Below, in pieces: positions 48,258 to 55,666 of a DNA stretch of 64,000 nucleotides. The stretch comes from a virus: the IMG/VR virus record IMGVR_UViG_3300025593_000028, positions 31,289 to 95,288 of that record, one strand, 5' to 3'. The position numbers and the translations under genes were made by a program. The notes beneath the pieces are model-generated. The model was given only the letters and a program-made list of their open reading frames with translations, ran no database searches and was not told the origin of the DNA. How positions within the stretch are numbered: the stretch's first letter is position 1; each line of letters opens with the position of its first letter.

Positions 48258-48868
48258 TTCGTCTCCTCCTCGGAGTCGGGTCCGGCCCACTGCCAGACGT
48301 TGCAGAACAGTTCTGCCTGGCCTACCGCGTCGTCGAGCGCGTCGTGAGTGTGCTTACGCGACACGGCGGTCAGGTGGTTTGGCATCTTCCCCTTAGTGGC
48401 CTTGGACAGCGGCACGCCGGCCTTGGCCGCGTACATCGACTTGATGTCGAGTGCCGAGCTGAACCCGAACGGGTCGAGCTTGGGGCCCAGGAAGTGTTCG
48501 AAATAGAAGTGGACGAACGTCCAGTCGTAGCTCAGTGGGTACGCGACGAAGACGGGCCGTGCGTCGCCGGACACGCGCAGCACCCACTCGCGGAAGTGTT
48601 CCATCGCGAGCCGCGGCGGGATCGCGTCCGGGCCGTTGACCGGCACCCCGTGCCCGCCCAACCACCGGACCGTCTCGGGGTCCGAGTCGAACCCCTCTGC
48701 CTGCTGGATCTCGCGCTTGAAGCCCGTCGGTGCGCCCTGGTTCGCCGGCGTGAACACGCGGCCCCGCAGCGTCGCTGCTACGCACGCCCCGACCTGGACC
48801 ATCGAGCCGTCTACCGGCACGCGACCGTCGGCCTCGACGTCGACGGAGATGTAGAGGTCGTGGGCCAT
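48254..48868 (-). CDS. DnaQ-like 3'-5' exonuclease (DEDDh)
   Basis: 204 residues, ATG 48868 overlapping the previous TGA. Motifs: SVDVEADG (D, E), FVAYPLSYDWTFVHFYF (D) and RKHTHDALDDAVGQAELF (H and D). Phage forms of this family process DNA or RNA ends or small oligonucleotides. Not linked to the polymerase, which has its own exonuclease. Confidence 0.8.
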   Translation of the reverse strand: MAHDLYISVDVEADGRVPVDGSMVQVGACVAATLRGRVFTPANQGAPTGFKREIQQAEGFDSDPETVRWLGGHGVPVNGPDAIPPRLAMEHFREWVLRVSGDARPVFVAYPLSYDWTFVHFYFEHFLGPKLDPFGFSSALDIKSMYAAKAGVPLSKATKGKMPNHLTAVSRKHTHDALDDAVGQAELFCNVWQWAGPDSEEETK

Positions 48869-49110
48869 CACGCAGTCGCCTCCTCTCGAGCGCCGACCAG
48901 CGCCAGCGCTGCTTCTACCTCGTTCGCGAGCTCTGCCTCTCGGACGTTGAGCGTCGCCGAGAGCTCGCCGCCCTCGTCCTGCCAAGTCGCTCCGAGCACG
49001 ACGTAGTCGCCGGGGCCCAGCTCGAGCATCTCGCCGGACCTCGGCACCGCCTCGCTGCTGAGCTCGGCGTGCTGGGTCCCGGACGCGACGTCTACGACCC
49101 TGACCCTCAC
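48868..49110 (-). CDS. Hypothetical protein
   Basis: 80 residues. VRVVDVASGTQHAEL then LGPGDYVVLGATW gives a small beta-barrel look; helical end. Starts and ends with GTGA/TGATG overlaps. Confidence 0.65.
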   Translation of the reverse strand: MRVRVVDVASGTQHAELSSEAVPRSGEMLELGPGDYVVLGATWQDEGGELSATLNVREAELANEVEAALALVGAREEATA

Positions 49111-49445
49111 GATCGGTCCTCCATCCTGTACACTCGGGCGTGCGAGGCCTCGGGCGAGTGCTCGAGCAGCCCCTCGAGCACGCCGCGCATGACGTCGCGC
49201 GCCTGCTCTTCGGTGGCCGGGTCTACCTGCACCTTGTCGTCTTCTGCCGAGTACTCGTCGTCCCCGGTACGGAGCACCGAGAACGACGCGTTGCGGATCT
49301 TCGCGTCGTCCGCCACGAACTCGACGCGCTCGCCGACGTCGAGCGACGCCAGCGTGGTTTCACACCGCTCGACCGCCTTCTCGAGCTCGAGCTCCTGGTG
49401 CTCGCCCCTCAGCACGACTGTATGCTCCGTGTGCATCATGTACAC
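49107..49445 (-). CDS. Hypothetical protein
   Basis: 112 residues from GTG 49445; ATG 49439, five bases after GAGG, is equally plausible. Beta-rich (EHTVVLRGEHQELELEKAVE, GERVEFVADDAKIRNASFSV), acidic. Not recognised. Confidence 0.65.
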   Translation of the reverse strand: MYMMHTEHTVVLRGEHQELELEKAVERCETTLASLDVGERVEFVADDAKIRNASFSVLRTGDDEYSAEDDKVQVDPATEEQARDVMRGVLEGLLEHSPEASHARVYRMEDRS

Positions 49446-49446
49446 C

Positions 49447-49773
49447 TCACTCGGCCCCCTCTAGCGTCTTCTCTGCCTCGAGCAGCACGGCTTCTACCTC
49501 TGGCCACTCGCGGCCCTCTTCGTCGTTCCACCGTATCACGAAGCTAGCCCCGTCTGGGTAGAGCTTCTTGATCGCGTAGTACACCGCGTTCGCGACGTCG
49601 AAGCCGATCGGTTCCACCGCGAGGATCGCGCCGGATAGGCACCACGCGCAGGCCTGCTCGCTGTTCGGCTTAACGGGAAATCCGCGCTCGTTCTTGGCGA
49701 ACTCTCCCTGGGTCCACGCCTCGCCGCCGTCGAGCAACTCGCGCACTCGGCGTGCTCTGTCGGCCGCGGTCAC
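49447..49773 (-). CDS. DUF6197-like protein (second copy)
   Basis: 108 residues from GTG 49773 (GTGA overlap; GTG 49776 also possible). GGEAWTQGEFAKNERG, ACAWCLSGAI and RWNDEEGREWPEVEAVL follow the same order as 45202-45501. Possible duplicated family within the operon. Confidence 0.72.
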   Translation of the reverse strand: MTAADRARRVRELLDGGEAWTQGEFAKNERGFPVKPNSEQACAWCLSGAILAVEPIGFDVANAVYYAIKKLYPDGASFVIRWNDEEGREWPEVEAVLLEAEKTLEGAE

Positions 49774-50162
49774 CACAGGTACTCCGAGATGTCGGCCGTC
49801 ACGAGCACCAGCTCGCCCCCGTCATAGATCCACGAGACCAGAGCGGGCCCGCAGTCCCCTTCCTGGGCCACCCAGACCGGCGTGTCCATCCCCATCAGGA
49901 AGTCTCCTCCCTTCCACCCTTCGAACTCAGTGCCGACCGCGTCGAGCGCGGCCTGGCGCAGCTCTGCGGCCGATCGCAGCACCTTCGGGTGCGGTACTGC
50001 CTCGCCCGCGTCTTGGGGGATCAGGCAGAGGTGCGAGTAGTTGCCCCGGTATGAACAGAAGCCCACCGGGTAGTAGCGATCACCTACCGCTCCGGCCAGC
50101 ACCACCCGGTCGGTCGGGCACACCTCCTCGTCGCAGATGCGGATGATGTCTCCAAGTACCAC
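49770..50162 (-). CDS. Hypothetical protein downstream of tRNA-His
   Basis: 130 residues from GTG 50162, behind AGAGGAGG and 19 bases after the tRNA-His 3' end. Contains IIRICDEEVCPTDRVVL and a C-terminal beta part (GPALVSWIYDGGELVLVTADI). Not recognised. Confidence 0.68.
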   Translation of the reverse strand: MVLGDIIRICDEEVCPTDRVVLAGAVGDRYYPVGFCSYRGNYSHLCLIPQDAGEAVPHPKVLRSAAELRQAALDAVGTEFEGWKGGDFLMGMDTPVWVAQEGDCGPALVSWIYDGGELVLVTADISEYLW

Positions 50163-50180
50163 GCGTCCTCCTCTTGAGTT

Positions 50181-50254
50181 TGGGGTGACCGCCGGGACTC
50201 GAACCCGGATCGCGGGGGCCACGTCCCCGAGCTTTACCGTTAAGCTACGGCCAC
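50181..50254 (-). tRNA. tRNA-His (anticodon GTG)
   Basis: Acceptor GTGGCCG/CGGTCAC, discriminator C and encoded CCA, D-stem GCTT/AAGC, anticodon stem CGGGG/CCCCG with loop ACGTGGC, T-stem CCGGG/CCCGG. C73 is a histidine identity mark. Two oddities: position 33 is C instead of T, and position -1 is C, so the usual G-1 is not encoded. Confidence 0.8.
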
Positions 50255-50268
50255 GACTGTGCTGCTGA

Positions 50269-50342
50269 TGGCGCCGGTGGGGATCGAACCCACGACCTTC
50301 GGATTAAGAGTCCGCTGCTCTAGCCAGCTGAGCTACGGCGCC
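50269..50342 (-). tRNA. tRNA-Lys (anticodon CTT)
   Basis: Acceptor GGCGCCG/CGGCGCC, D-stem GCTC/GAGC, anticodon loop CTCTTAA, T-stem GTGGG/CCCAC, discriminator A, no encoded CCA. Reads AAG, the common Lys codon of this phage. Confidence 0.92.
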
Positions 50343-50351
50343 GGTTGGATG

Positions 50352-50546
50352 CTACTCGTACGTCCGCTTGACTCCCCCGCGGGCGCCGATGACGACCGAG
50401 ACGCGCTCGGTCGAGCCCTCGCCCGAGACGGTGTAGCAGACGAGGACGGCCTTGCCGTCCTCCTCTACGCTGAGGTCGGACGCGTCCGAGATGTTCGCCG
50501 CGGCGAGCTCAGCTGCGAGCGCTTCCAGCTGCTTGCCGGCCTTCAC
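50352..50546 (-). CDS. Small hypothetical protein
   Basis: 64 residues from GTG 50546 (GTGA). Helix (KQLEALAAELAAANISDA) then a three-strand unit (AVLVCYTVSGEGSTERVSVVIGARG). Not recognised. Confidence 0.65.
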   Translation of the reverse strand: MKAGKQLEALAAELAAANISDASDLSVEEDGKAVLVCYTVSGEGSTERVSVVIGARGGVKRTYE

Positions 50547-50914
50547 GCGTAGTACTCCGCCGGGAGCAGTCCCGCGTCGAAGTCCTGCGCGATCGCGCCG
50601 ACGTGGCTCGGGAGCGAGACGCTGAACCCGCCGCCCAACTGGGGCGACGCCGTGGTCCCGACCTGGTCCGCGAGGTACTCGGCCTGGGCCTGGTACTCGC
50701 GCGGGAACCAGACGCGCCAGCCGGAGCCGGGCCCGTTCTGGTCGACCGAGCACTCGAAGCCGAACGCCTGAGCGAGCACGCAGTGCTTCGCGTCCTTGGG
50801 CGTCGAGGCCGGCAGGTCGCCGAGCACCGAGCCCCCGAACTGGGACCTCAGCGAGTTGGCGATTTTGACCGCCTCGAGGATGGATTCAGCTCTCAGCTCT
50901 GCTCTCTGCCCCAT
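50543..50914 (-). CDS. Hypothetical protein
   Basis: 123 residues, ATG 50914 overlapping the prior TGA. LRAESILEAVKIANSLRSQFG helix, then ECSVDQNGPGSGWRVWFPREYQ. No family recognised. Confidence 0.65.
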   Translation of the reverse strand: MGQRAELRAESILEAVKIANSLRSQFGGSVLGDLPASTPKDAKHCVLAQAFGFECSVDQNGPGSGWRVWFPREYQAQAEYLADQVGTTASPQLGGGFSVSLPSHVGAIAQDFDAGLLPAEYYA

Positions 50915-51147
50915 CAGGCGACCTCCTCCCGAACCGTCTCGAGCGCCGTGATCAGCGAGTCGAGCTCGTTCCGGCTGACCGGGACGAGGTCGCTCTCGGT
51001 GACGCCGCCCGGGTACCGCAGGCCGACGCGCGCGGCCGACCCGTGGTCGCCGCCGACTTGCGCGAGGAACCAGTCGAGCACGCGCACCTCGCGCACCCCT
51101 CCGGTGCCACCGCCGACCGGGGTGATCTTGTTGCTGCCCTCGAACAT
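50914..51147 (-). CDS. Small hypothetical protein
   Basis: 77 residues, ATG 51147 behind AGGAGG. Possible barrel (VREVRVLDWFLAQVGG, ARVGLRYPGGV) with a C-terminal helix. Not recognised. Confidence 0.65.
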   Translation of the reverse strand: MFEGSNKITPVGGGTGGVREVRVLDWFLAQVGGDHGSAARVGLRYPGGVTESDLVPVSRNELDSLITALETVREEVA

Positions 51148-51149
51148 CT

Positions 51150-51452
51150 CTAGACCTCCTCTCCGATCAGCGCGTTGATCGCGTCGCGCAGGTTGTACAG
51201 GTCGTTCTTGCCGTATCCGTAGATGCCGGCGTTCCCGAACTGCCCGATGGGGTAGCGCACGCCGTAGGTGATGGCGGTCAGCCCCCCGTCCTTCGTGATC
51301 TCGAGGCCGTTGCCGGCGCCCGAGGTGCCCTCCGCGTTCGTGAACGACGCCGACGCGGGGGCGACGACGACCGACTCGGGTGACGAGTCCTCGACGAACA
51401 CCGCTACGCTGCCGGTGCTACGCGAGTCGTCTCGCTTGAGCTTTGAGCTCAT
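51150..51452 (-). CDS. Hypothetical protein
   Basis: 100 residues from ATG 51452 behind GAGAGGAGAG. GSVAVFVEDSSPESVVVAPA, then a Gly-rich segment (GQFGNAGIYGYGKNDLYN) and a short helix. Not recognised; first gene after tRNA-Trp. Confidence 0.68.
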   Translation of the reverse strand: MSSKLKRDDSRSTGSVAVFVEDSSPESVVVAPASASFTNAEGTSGAGNGLEITKDGGLTAITYGVRYPIGQFGNAGIYGYGKNDLYNLRDAINALIGEEV

Positions 51453-51491
51453 GTGCTTCTCTCCTCTCTTCTCTCGTTTGCTGTACAGCAG

Positions 51492-51562
51492 CGGGAGAGC
51501 CGGGACTCGAACCCGGGTACTCGGTTTTGGAGACCGAGCGGATGCCGCTACCTCACTCTCCC
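51492..51562 (-). tRNA. tRNA-Trp (anticodon CCA)
   Basis: Acceptor GGGAGAG/CTCTCCC with discriminator G (as in bacterial tRNA-Trp), anticodon stem TCGGT/ACCGA with loop CTCCAAA, T-stem CCGGG/CCCGG. The D-arm is weak (only about 2-3 pairs). CCA not encoded. Confidence 0.88.
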
Positions 51563-51571
51563 TGATGTCGC

Positions 51572-52099
51572 TTAGTCGCGCTCCTCGAACTCGACCTCTG
51601 GCTGCGGTGGCGCGGGCTCCGGGGTCGAGACGGTGAACGTCTCGGTCTGGACGTCCCCGTCCCAGAACAGCGCGGTGGCGCTGAACTTTTCGCCCGACAG
51701 CAGCTGTCCGTCCCGAGCGAGCTTGCTGATGTACTCGCGGAGGGTCCTGCGGTAGGGACTCGACAGCGACACCGTCTCGCGGCGCTCGAACGCGCCGTCG
51801 TAGTCGCCGTAGCCCTTCTTCCCCCGGAAGATCGTCAGCTCGGCCTGCCCGCTTCCGATCCCGAGGCCCAAGTACGACGTGATCGCGCTCTTGCTCGAGC
51901 CCTCCCGATCGCTCTCGCTGCACGCGTTCCAGAAGTTCGGCGTGATCTGTCGAACGTCGTTCGGGTTCTCACCGTCCTCGCGCCAGATGTAGACGAGCGG
52001 CGGCGAGAACACCCCGCGGTCCTCCAGGTGGTGGACGGTCGCGTAGTCGCCCGCGTTCGAACGGATCCGCTGCCCGACCTTGCACTCTGTCGCTTCCAT
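51572..52099 (-). CDS. Hypothetical protein with N-terminal SH3-like unit
   Basis: 175 residues, ATG 52099 behind GAGAGGGAGAG. N-terminal KVGQRIRSNAGDYATVHHL resembles the KGQRI/KGQRV starts of 61780-62175 and 62540-62638. Pro-rich acidic tail. First gene of the operon that carries tRNA-Trp, -Lys and -His. Confidence 0.68.
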   Translation of the reverse strand: MEATECKVGQRIRSNAGDYATVHHLEDRGVFSPPLVYIWREDGENPNDVRQITPNFWNACSESDREGSSKSAITSYLGLGIGSGQAELTIFRGKKGYGDYDGAFERRETVSLSSPYRRTLREYISKLARDGQLLSGEKFSATALFWDGDVQTETFTVSTPEPAPPQPEVEFEERD

Positions 52100-52143
52100 G
52101 TACTCTCCCTCTCCCTCTTGTTGGTTTGCTCGTGAAATCTTGG

Positions 52144-52171
52144 ACCGACGGCCCCGCGGCCTACCGTCGGT
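52144..52171 (-). other. Leader hairpin ACCGACGG/CCGTCGGT
   Basis: 8-bp perfect stem with a 12-base GC-rich loop, in the ~140-base leader between the 52247 promoter and ATG 52099. Could be an attenuator or an mRNA stabiliser. The rest of the leader shows no convincing gene. Confidence 0.45.
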
Positions 52172-52246
52172 GGTGCGCGGGTCGGTGTGCGGATCGGGTC
52201 TGCCCCAAGCACTCCGCGGCGCGCGCTGCCCTCCTTCGGCAGCAGG

Positions 52247-52255
52247 ATCGTATCA
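52247..52255 (-). promoter_or_regulatory. Extended -10 promoter TGATACGAT
   Basis: GCCTGATACGAT; the TGA of the box is also the stop codon (52253-52255) of the upstream gene. No -35 repeat here. Starts a long leader toward 52099. Confidence 0.55.
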
Positions 52256-52801
52256 GGCGGGTTCCTCTTCCTCGGGAACGAGCTCGCCGGTGCCTGGGAC
52301 GATGCCCATGTCGCACTCGATCACCTCGCGATCGTCGGCCGGCAAGTACTTCGCCGGCCAGCTGCTGGCCGATTCCACGTCGCACGTCGCATCGTCGAAG
52401 GTTTCGGCCACGAGCGTTATCTCGTCGGGCAGGACCACCGAGAATCGCTCGTCCTCTTCCAGCGGCTCCCACGCACCGTCACCGCCCTCTTCGCGGTCGA
52501 TCTTGACGAGGCCGAGCGCCGCGGCGATCTTGTCGCGCACCTCCCTGCTCGGACAGATCATCTCCCACGGCTCGCCCACGAGCTTCGCGTCGCGCATGAG
52601 CTGCTCCCTGGACGTGCTGTCCGGCATGTCTTCGACGGGCCGCACGCAGCAGTCGAAGTTGAGCCCGTTCGCGATGAGGCACGTCATCTGGTCGCCCGGG
52701 TCGGACTCGAAGAGCGCGCCGAGCGCGTCGCCGCCGCCGGCGGCCCGCACCTTGTTGCAGAACTCGAGGGTCTCGGCCTCGGTCGCCATCTTCCTAGACA
52801 C
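52253..52801 (-). CDS. Hypothetical acidic protein
   Basis: 182 residues from GTG 52801 (ATG 52789 also possible). Mixed helix and beta with several Cys (FCNKVRAAGG, GLNFDCCVRP, EMICPS, IECDMG) and a strongly acidic end. Not recognised. Confidence 0.68.
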   Translation of the reverse strand: MSRKMATEAETLEFCNKVRAAGGGDALGALFESDPGDQMTCLIANGLNFDCCVRPVEDMPDSTSREQLMRDAKLVGEPWEMICPSREVRDKIAAALGLVKIDREEGGDGAWEPLEEDERFSVVLPDEITLVAETFDDATCDVESASSWPAKYLPADDREVIECDMGIVPGTGELVPEEEEPA

Positions 52802-52967
52802 TGCTGGCTTCCTTGTCGATGTAGTTTCGCTGGCGCACCAGCGCGTCGATGAAAGGTTTGTCGTGGGTCCCGGAGGCGTAGCGCTTCTCTCCCCTGTCCC
52901 ACACCCTCCAGCCGTCCGAGTCCTCGCGAGACTCGTACCGCGGTGGGATGACCATCTCCTCGCTCAC
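52794..52967 (-). CDS. Small hypothetical protein (57 aa)
   Basis: GTG 52967 with GTGA overlap; ends 8 bases into the next gene. IPPRYESREDSDGWRVWDRG then a basic helix. Not recognised. Confidence 0.62.
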   Translation of the reverse strand: MSEEMVIPPRYESREDSDGWRVWDRGEKRYASGTHDKPFIDALVRQRNYIDKEASSV

Positions 52968-53269
52968 GGGAACTTGACCTCGGTGACCGTCTGCTGCTCT
53001 ACCACAGTGTGGATGAGGTGCCCGGAGCCGTCTGCGAAGTCCACGGAGGCGACGTACTCGCCCTCCTCTAGCGAGTGCTCGATCACCAGTCCCTTGACGA
53101 TCTGCTTCTCGCTGCGGCTGTCTCCCCTCCACATCCCAGAGTGGTAGACCAGCGGGGTGCGCATGTATCGCTCGTCCCCGTTGGGGGCCGGGAAGATCCT
53201 GATCCTCCATTCTCCCCGGTACTTCGGGCTGCCCCCGTGCACGCAGCTCATCTCTAGCTCTCTCAGCAT
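52964..53269 (-). CDS. Hypothetical protein of the YVA-DGSG paralog family
   Basis: 101 residues from ATG 53269 behind GGAGAGGAG. Second half LEEGEYVASVDFADGSGHL matches GEGHYVAQILYDDGSGRL (59155-59478) and DEGQYVAYVLYSDGSGSA (61362-61670). N-terminal part begins LRELEMSCVHGGSPKYRGEW. Three copies within 9 kb; function unknown. Confidence 0.68.
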   Translation of the reverse strand: MLRELEMSCVHGGSPKYRGEWRIRIFPAPNGDERYMRTPLVYHSGMWRGDSRSEKQIVKGLVIEHSLEEGEYVASVDFADGSGHLIHTVVEQQTVTEVKFP

Positions 53270-53280
53270 GGGCTCCTCTC

Positions 53281-53382
53281 CTACTTGGCTTTCCAGGGCA
53301 GGAGGCAGATGCTCTTCCCCCACACCACCATGAACAGTCCGGGCTCGTTGAACAGCTCGGGGCTCCTCCACGAGATCTTCAC
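53281..53382 (-). CDS. Very small protein (33 aa)
   Basis: GTG 53382 overlaps the previous TGA; stop TAG 53281. Sequence MKISWRSPELFNEPGLFMVV continues into a Trp/Cys segment. Supported by the exact junction and by the otherwise empty space; still tentative. Confidence 0.5.
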   Translation of the reverse strand: MKISWRSPELFNEPGLFMVVWGKSICLLPWKAK

Positions 53383-53627
53383 GCGGCGCTCACCTCCCTG
53401 GTGGCCTCCGCGAGGATCGCCGAGATGTCGCGGCGCGCGATCCTCCTGCAGTCCCTGCGCACGTCGGACAGCGACCAGTCGCCCCTGCCGCCGCCTTCCT
53501 TGCGGCGTCGGGCGATCCGCTTCGCCAGCGCGTCCTCGACCCTCGACATCTCGATGTGCTCGCGCAGGAGCCGCTCGGTCAGCGGCCCCACGACCACGGT
53601 CGTCGCGCTGTCCATCTCCGACGCCAT
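53379..53627 (-). CDS. Small basic helical protein, hypothetical
   Basis: 82 residues, ATG 53627 overlapping the previous TGA. Helical and Arg-rich (RVEDALAKRIARRRKEG, DVRRDCRRIARRDISAI). Possibly binds nucleic acid. Confidence 0.65.
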   Translation of the reverse strand: MASEMDSATTVVVGPLTERLLREHIEMSRVEDALAKRIARRRKEGGGRGDWSLSDVRRDCRRIARRDISAILAEATREVSAA

Positions 53628-53788
53628 CAGCAGGTGATCAGCGGGACGCAGAAGACGAAGGAACTGCCGCAGCCCGGGCACGTGTGCCGGTAGACCCCGG
53701 GCGACAGCACGACGTTCGCCGGCGGATCGTGTTCCGGGTTCAAACAGACGTCGGCGGTGATGTCGGCGATCTTCTCGAGGCCCATCAT
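53627..53788 (-). CDS. Small zinc-ribbon phage protein
   Basis: 53 residues from ATG 53788 (ATGA overlap). CLNPEHDPPANVVLSPGVYRH followed by TCPGCGSS is a common phage zinc-ribbon pattern (Cys, His, Cys-x2-Cys). Function unknown. Confidence 0.72.
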   Translation of the reverse strand: MMGLEKIADITADVCLNPEHDPPANVVLSPGVYRHTCPGCGSSFVFCVPLITC

Positions 53789-54354
53789 CGTCCCCCGAGC
53801 GAGTAGCCGCGCAGCACGGTGCCCTTCGGCACGTAGATGTTCCATTCCGTCTGCAGTTCGTCTCGTTCGCACAGCCTGTGGATCGGCGCGAGCCACCACG
53901 GGGTGAGGCACTGGTTCTGCGCTTCCTTGCTCGTGACGCGCGGGCGTCCCGAGTCGGTCTCGTGCACGAAGACGTCGTTGTACCCATCTTCCTGGACCAT
54001 CATGCCACGCAGCCTGCCATCCGGTTCGCGCTGGTACCAGGTGTAGGCGAGGTACGAGCTGCCTTCGCCGACGACGGAGCCAATGCCGAGGAAGAACGAT
54101 CCACCGAGGCGGCTGCTGCTGCCCTCGCCGTCATGCAGGGTCACGATCGGAGCGTCGGTCCTCCCGGTCACTTCGTAGGTCTTGCTCTGGGTCCATTCGG
54201 TGAGGCCGAACGCGACGAGCACGAGCACCCCGAACACCATCGCCCCGGCCAGCGCCGAGAAGAACACGGCTTCGTTCTTGGACGTGTACCAGTCCCGGGT
54301 CAGGTTCCTGAACGACCACGCCACCACGGCAAGAGTGCCAAGCACCAGCAACAT
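53785..54354 (-). CDS. Membrane protein with C-terminal soluble domain (paralog A)
   Basis: 189 residues. Two hydrophobic spans (about 2-16 and 30-52) followed by a ~135-residue beta-rich domain with GGSFFLGIGSV, YLAYTWYQREPDGRL and EWNIYVPKGTVL. The same layout and several matching segments occur in 55663-56238, so the two are paralogs. Possible envelope or superinfection-exclusion protein. Confidence 0.75.
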   Translation of the reverse strand: MLLVLGTLAVVAWSFRNLTRDWYTSKNEAVFFSALAGAMVFGVLVLVAFGLTEWTQSKTYEVTGRTDAPIVTLHDGEGSSSRLGGSFFLGIGSVVGEGSSYLAYTWYQREPDGRLRGMMVQEDGYNDVFVHETDSGRPRVTSKEAQNQCLTPWWLAPIHRLCERDELQTEWNIYVPKGTVLRGYSLGGR

Positions 54355-54370
54355 CAGTTCCCTCCTCGTG

Positions 54371-54589
54371 TCATGCTACTTCTAGGCCCCGCTCGACGCC
54401 GCACGTCGCGTGCGCCAAGACGAGGTCCCCGTCGTCATCGAACTCTCCCATGCCCTCCCCGCCCATCGTGCAGCAGAGGGGCTCGCCGCAGACGTCGCAC
54501 TCGCGGCCGCCGTGCGTGTTGAAGATCGTGTCGTCGAAGTCGAACCCGGCCGTCTCCGCCCAGGTTTTCAGCTCCTGCTGGGGCGTCAC
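54371..54589 (-). CDS. Small zinc-binding protein, hypothetical
   Basis: 72 residues from GTG 54589 (GTGA). ECDVCGEPLCC and AHATCG give a compact Cys/His cluster; the remainder is acidic. Confidence 0.66.
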   Translation of the reverse strand: MTPQQELKTWAETAGFDFDDTIFNTHGGRECDVCGEPLCCTMGGEGMGEFDDDGDLVLAHATCGVERGLEVA

Positions 54590-54870
54590 GCCCGCGCCCC
54601 CTCGAAGTCGTGCACGTGCAGCGGGTCGTAGCCCTCCGCGCCGACGAGGTCCCAGAGCTCTTCTGGCTCGCCTCCGCCGGTCGAGTAGTAGCAGAGCCCC
54701 CACTCGTCCAAGACGGTCAGGCCGTCGCCGTCGGCGAACAGGCCGAGCATGATGCCGCCCCCCGAGTGGTAGTAGATCCCACCGTACAGCGCGCACGCGA
54801 GCTGGATGCCGCCGTCGAGCGCGGCGGCGGTCGACTCGCGTAGGCTGTCGAAGATCTCGTGCTTGTCCAT
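54586..54870 (-). CDS. Hypothetical protein
   Basis: 94 residues from ATG 54870 behind GGAGGC, 24 bases after the predicted start of the 54902 promoter. Gly/Tyr-rich core (CALYGGIYYHSGGGIMLGLF) with LTVLDEWGLCYYS. First gene of its operon. Not recognised. Confidence 0.7.
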   Translation of the reverse strand: MDKHEIFDSLRESTAAALDGGIQLACALYGGIYYHSGGGIMLGLFADGDGLTVLDEWGLCYYSTGGGEPEELWDLVGAEGYDPLHVHDFEGARA

Positions 54871-54901
54871 GCTTGCCTCCATTCCCGACCCTCTAGTCCG
54901 C

Positions 54902-54945
54902 ATCGTATCAGGCATCGGGTCGCGTCGTATTAAGGTAAGGTTAAG
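54902..54945 (-). promoter_or_regulatory. Promoter with 11-bp activator direct repeat (copy 2)
   Basis: TGATACGAT (54902-54910); CTTAAT (54929-54934) and CTTAAC (54940-54945), 11 bases apart; 17 bases between TTAATA and TGATAC. A GC hairpin (GCGGGC/GCCCGC) lies just upstream, after the previous operon's stop at 54962. Confidence 0.65.
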
Positions 54946-54961
54946 GCGGGCGGGCCGCCCG

Positions 54962-55243
54962 CTAGAAGATGAACGCCGAGAGCAGCCCGGCGTCTTCCAG
55001 CTCGTCTAGCAGCTCGTCGGGTCTGTAGTATGGGCACGCCGGGCAGGACAGGCATAGGAACCTCAGCACCTCCTCCACGTCGTCCTCGCGCGGCGACCGA
55101 GCGAGCGCCGCGACGAAGAAGTCGCACGCTGCTCGAGTGCCGCGGAAGACGAGCGGCGTACCGTACTCGCCGCGGAGCCCGTCCGCGCGCGAGTAAACGC
55201 CCCAGTCGTCGCCGGGGCCGAGCCTGATCAGGTCACGATCCAC
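54962..55243 (-). CDS. Hypothetical protein with Cys cluster
   Basis: 93 residues from GTG 55243 (11-base overlap). FLCLSCPACPYYRPDELLDEL holds three Cys; N-terminal part beta-rich. Last gene before the 54902 promoter. Confidence 0.65.
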   Translation of the reverse strand: MDRDLIRLGPGDDWGVYSRADGLRGEYGTPLVFRGTRAACDFFVAALARSPREDDVEEVLRFLCLSCPACPYYRPDELLDELEDAGLLSAFIF

Positions 55244-55460
55244 GCGCCTCCTCCGGCAGCTCGTCCGGTAGGGCGCCCTTCTCTAGGACCTCCTCGTCGA
55301 GGTCCCCGCCGTAGCAGTCGACCACCCTGAGCTCGATGGGCTCGCCGTCCGCGCGAGACGCGACCGAGCTGACGCCCACCGAGTGGTCCTCGTACAGGAG
55401 CTCGTCGCCCTCGTACAGGCCCTCCCATTCGCTGACCCGGACGACGGTGAACTTCCTCAT
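55233..55460 (-). CDS. Small hypothetical protein
   Basis: 75 residues from ATG 55460 (GGGGAGGAG upstream, ATGA overlap). KFTVVRVSEWEGLYEGDELLY looks like a small barrel of the type common here; acidic end. Confidence 0.66.
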   Translation of the reverse strand: MRKFTVVRVSEWEGLYEGDELLYEDHSVGVSSVASRADGEPIELRVVDCYGGDLDEEVLEKGALPDELPEEARGS

Positions 55461-55666
55461 CTCGCTGCTCCTCCCCGCGGCCGCCAGAACAGCCTGCGCC
55501 ACCTGTTCCGGCGGATCCGCTTCCTCCGCTGCTTCATGCGCAGGACCGGCCCGAGCCTGCGGCCCGGGATCCGGCGCGTCCAATTGAGCTGGACTTCCGC
55601 TAGGGAGCCTTCCAGCTCGACGCCGACCGGGCGGCCGAGCATCGATCTGACCAGGCGCCCCCTCAT
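55457..55666 (-). CDS. Small very basic protein
   Basis: 69 residues from ATG 55666 (ATGA). The C-terminal 35 residues are mostly Arg/Lys with Trp (QRRKRIRRNRWRRLFWR). Co-translated with the membrane protein upstream; may bind nucleic acid or membrane. Confidence 0.66.
   Translation of the reverse strand: MRGRLVRSMLGRPVGVELEGSLAEVQLNWTRRIPGRRLGPVLRMKQRRKRIRRNRWRRLFWRPRGGAAR

Noticed and set aside
51835-52212. 125-codon minus-strand frame from GTG 52212
   Set aside because: Overlaps the better-supported 51572-52099 gene in another frame and is mostly Arg/Thr/Ser; no clear ribosome site.
53401-53637. 78-codon plus-strand frame beginning MASARIAEM
   Set aside because: Isolated plus-strand frame in a continuous minus-strand operon and fully covered by 53379-53627, which has the usual junctions.
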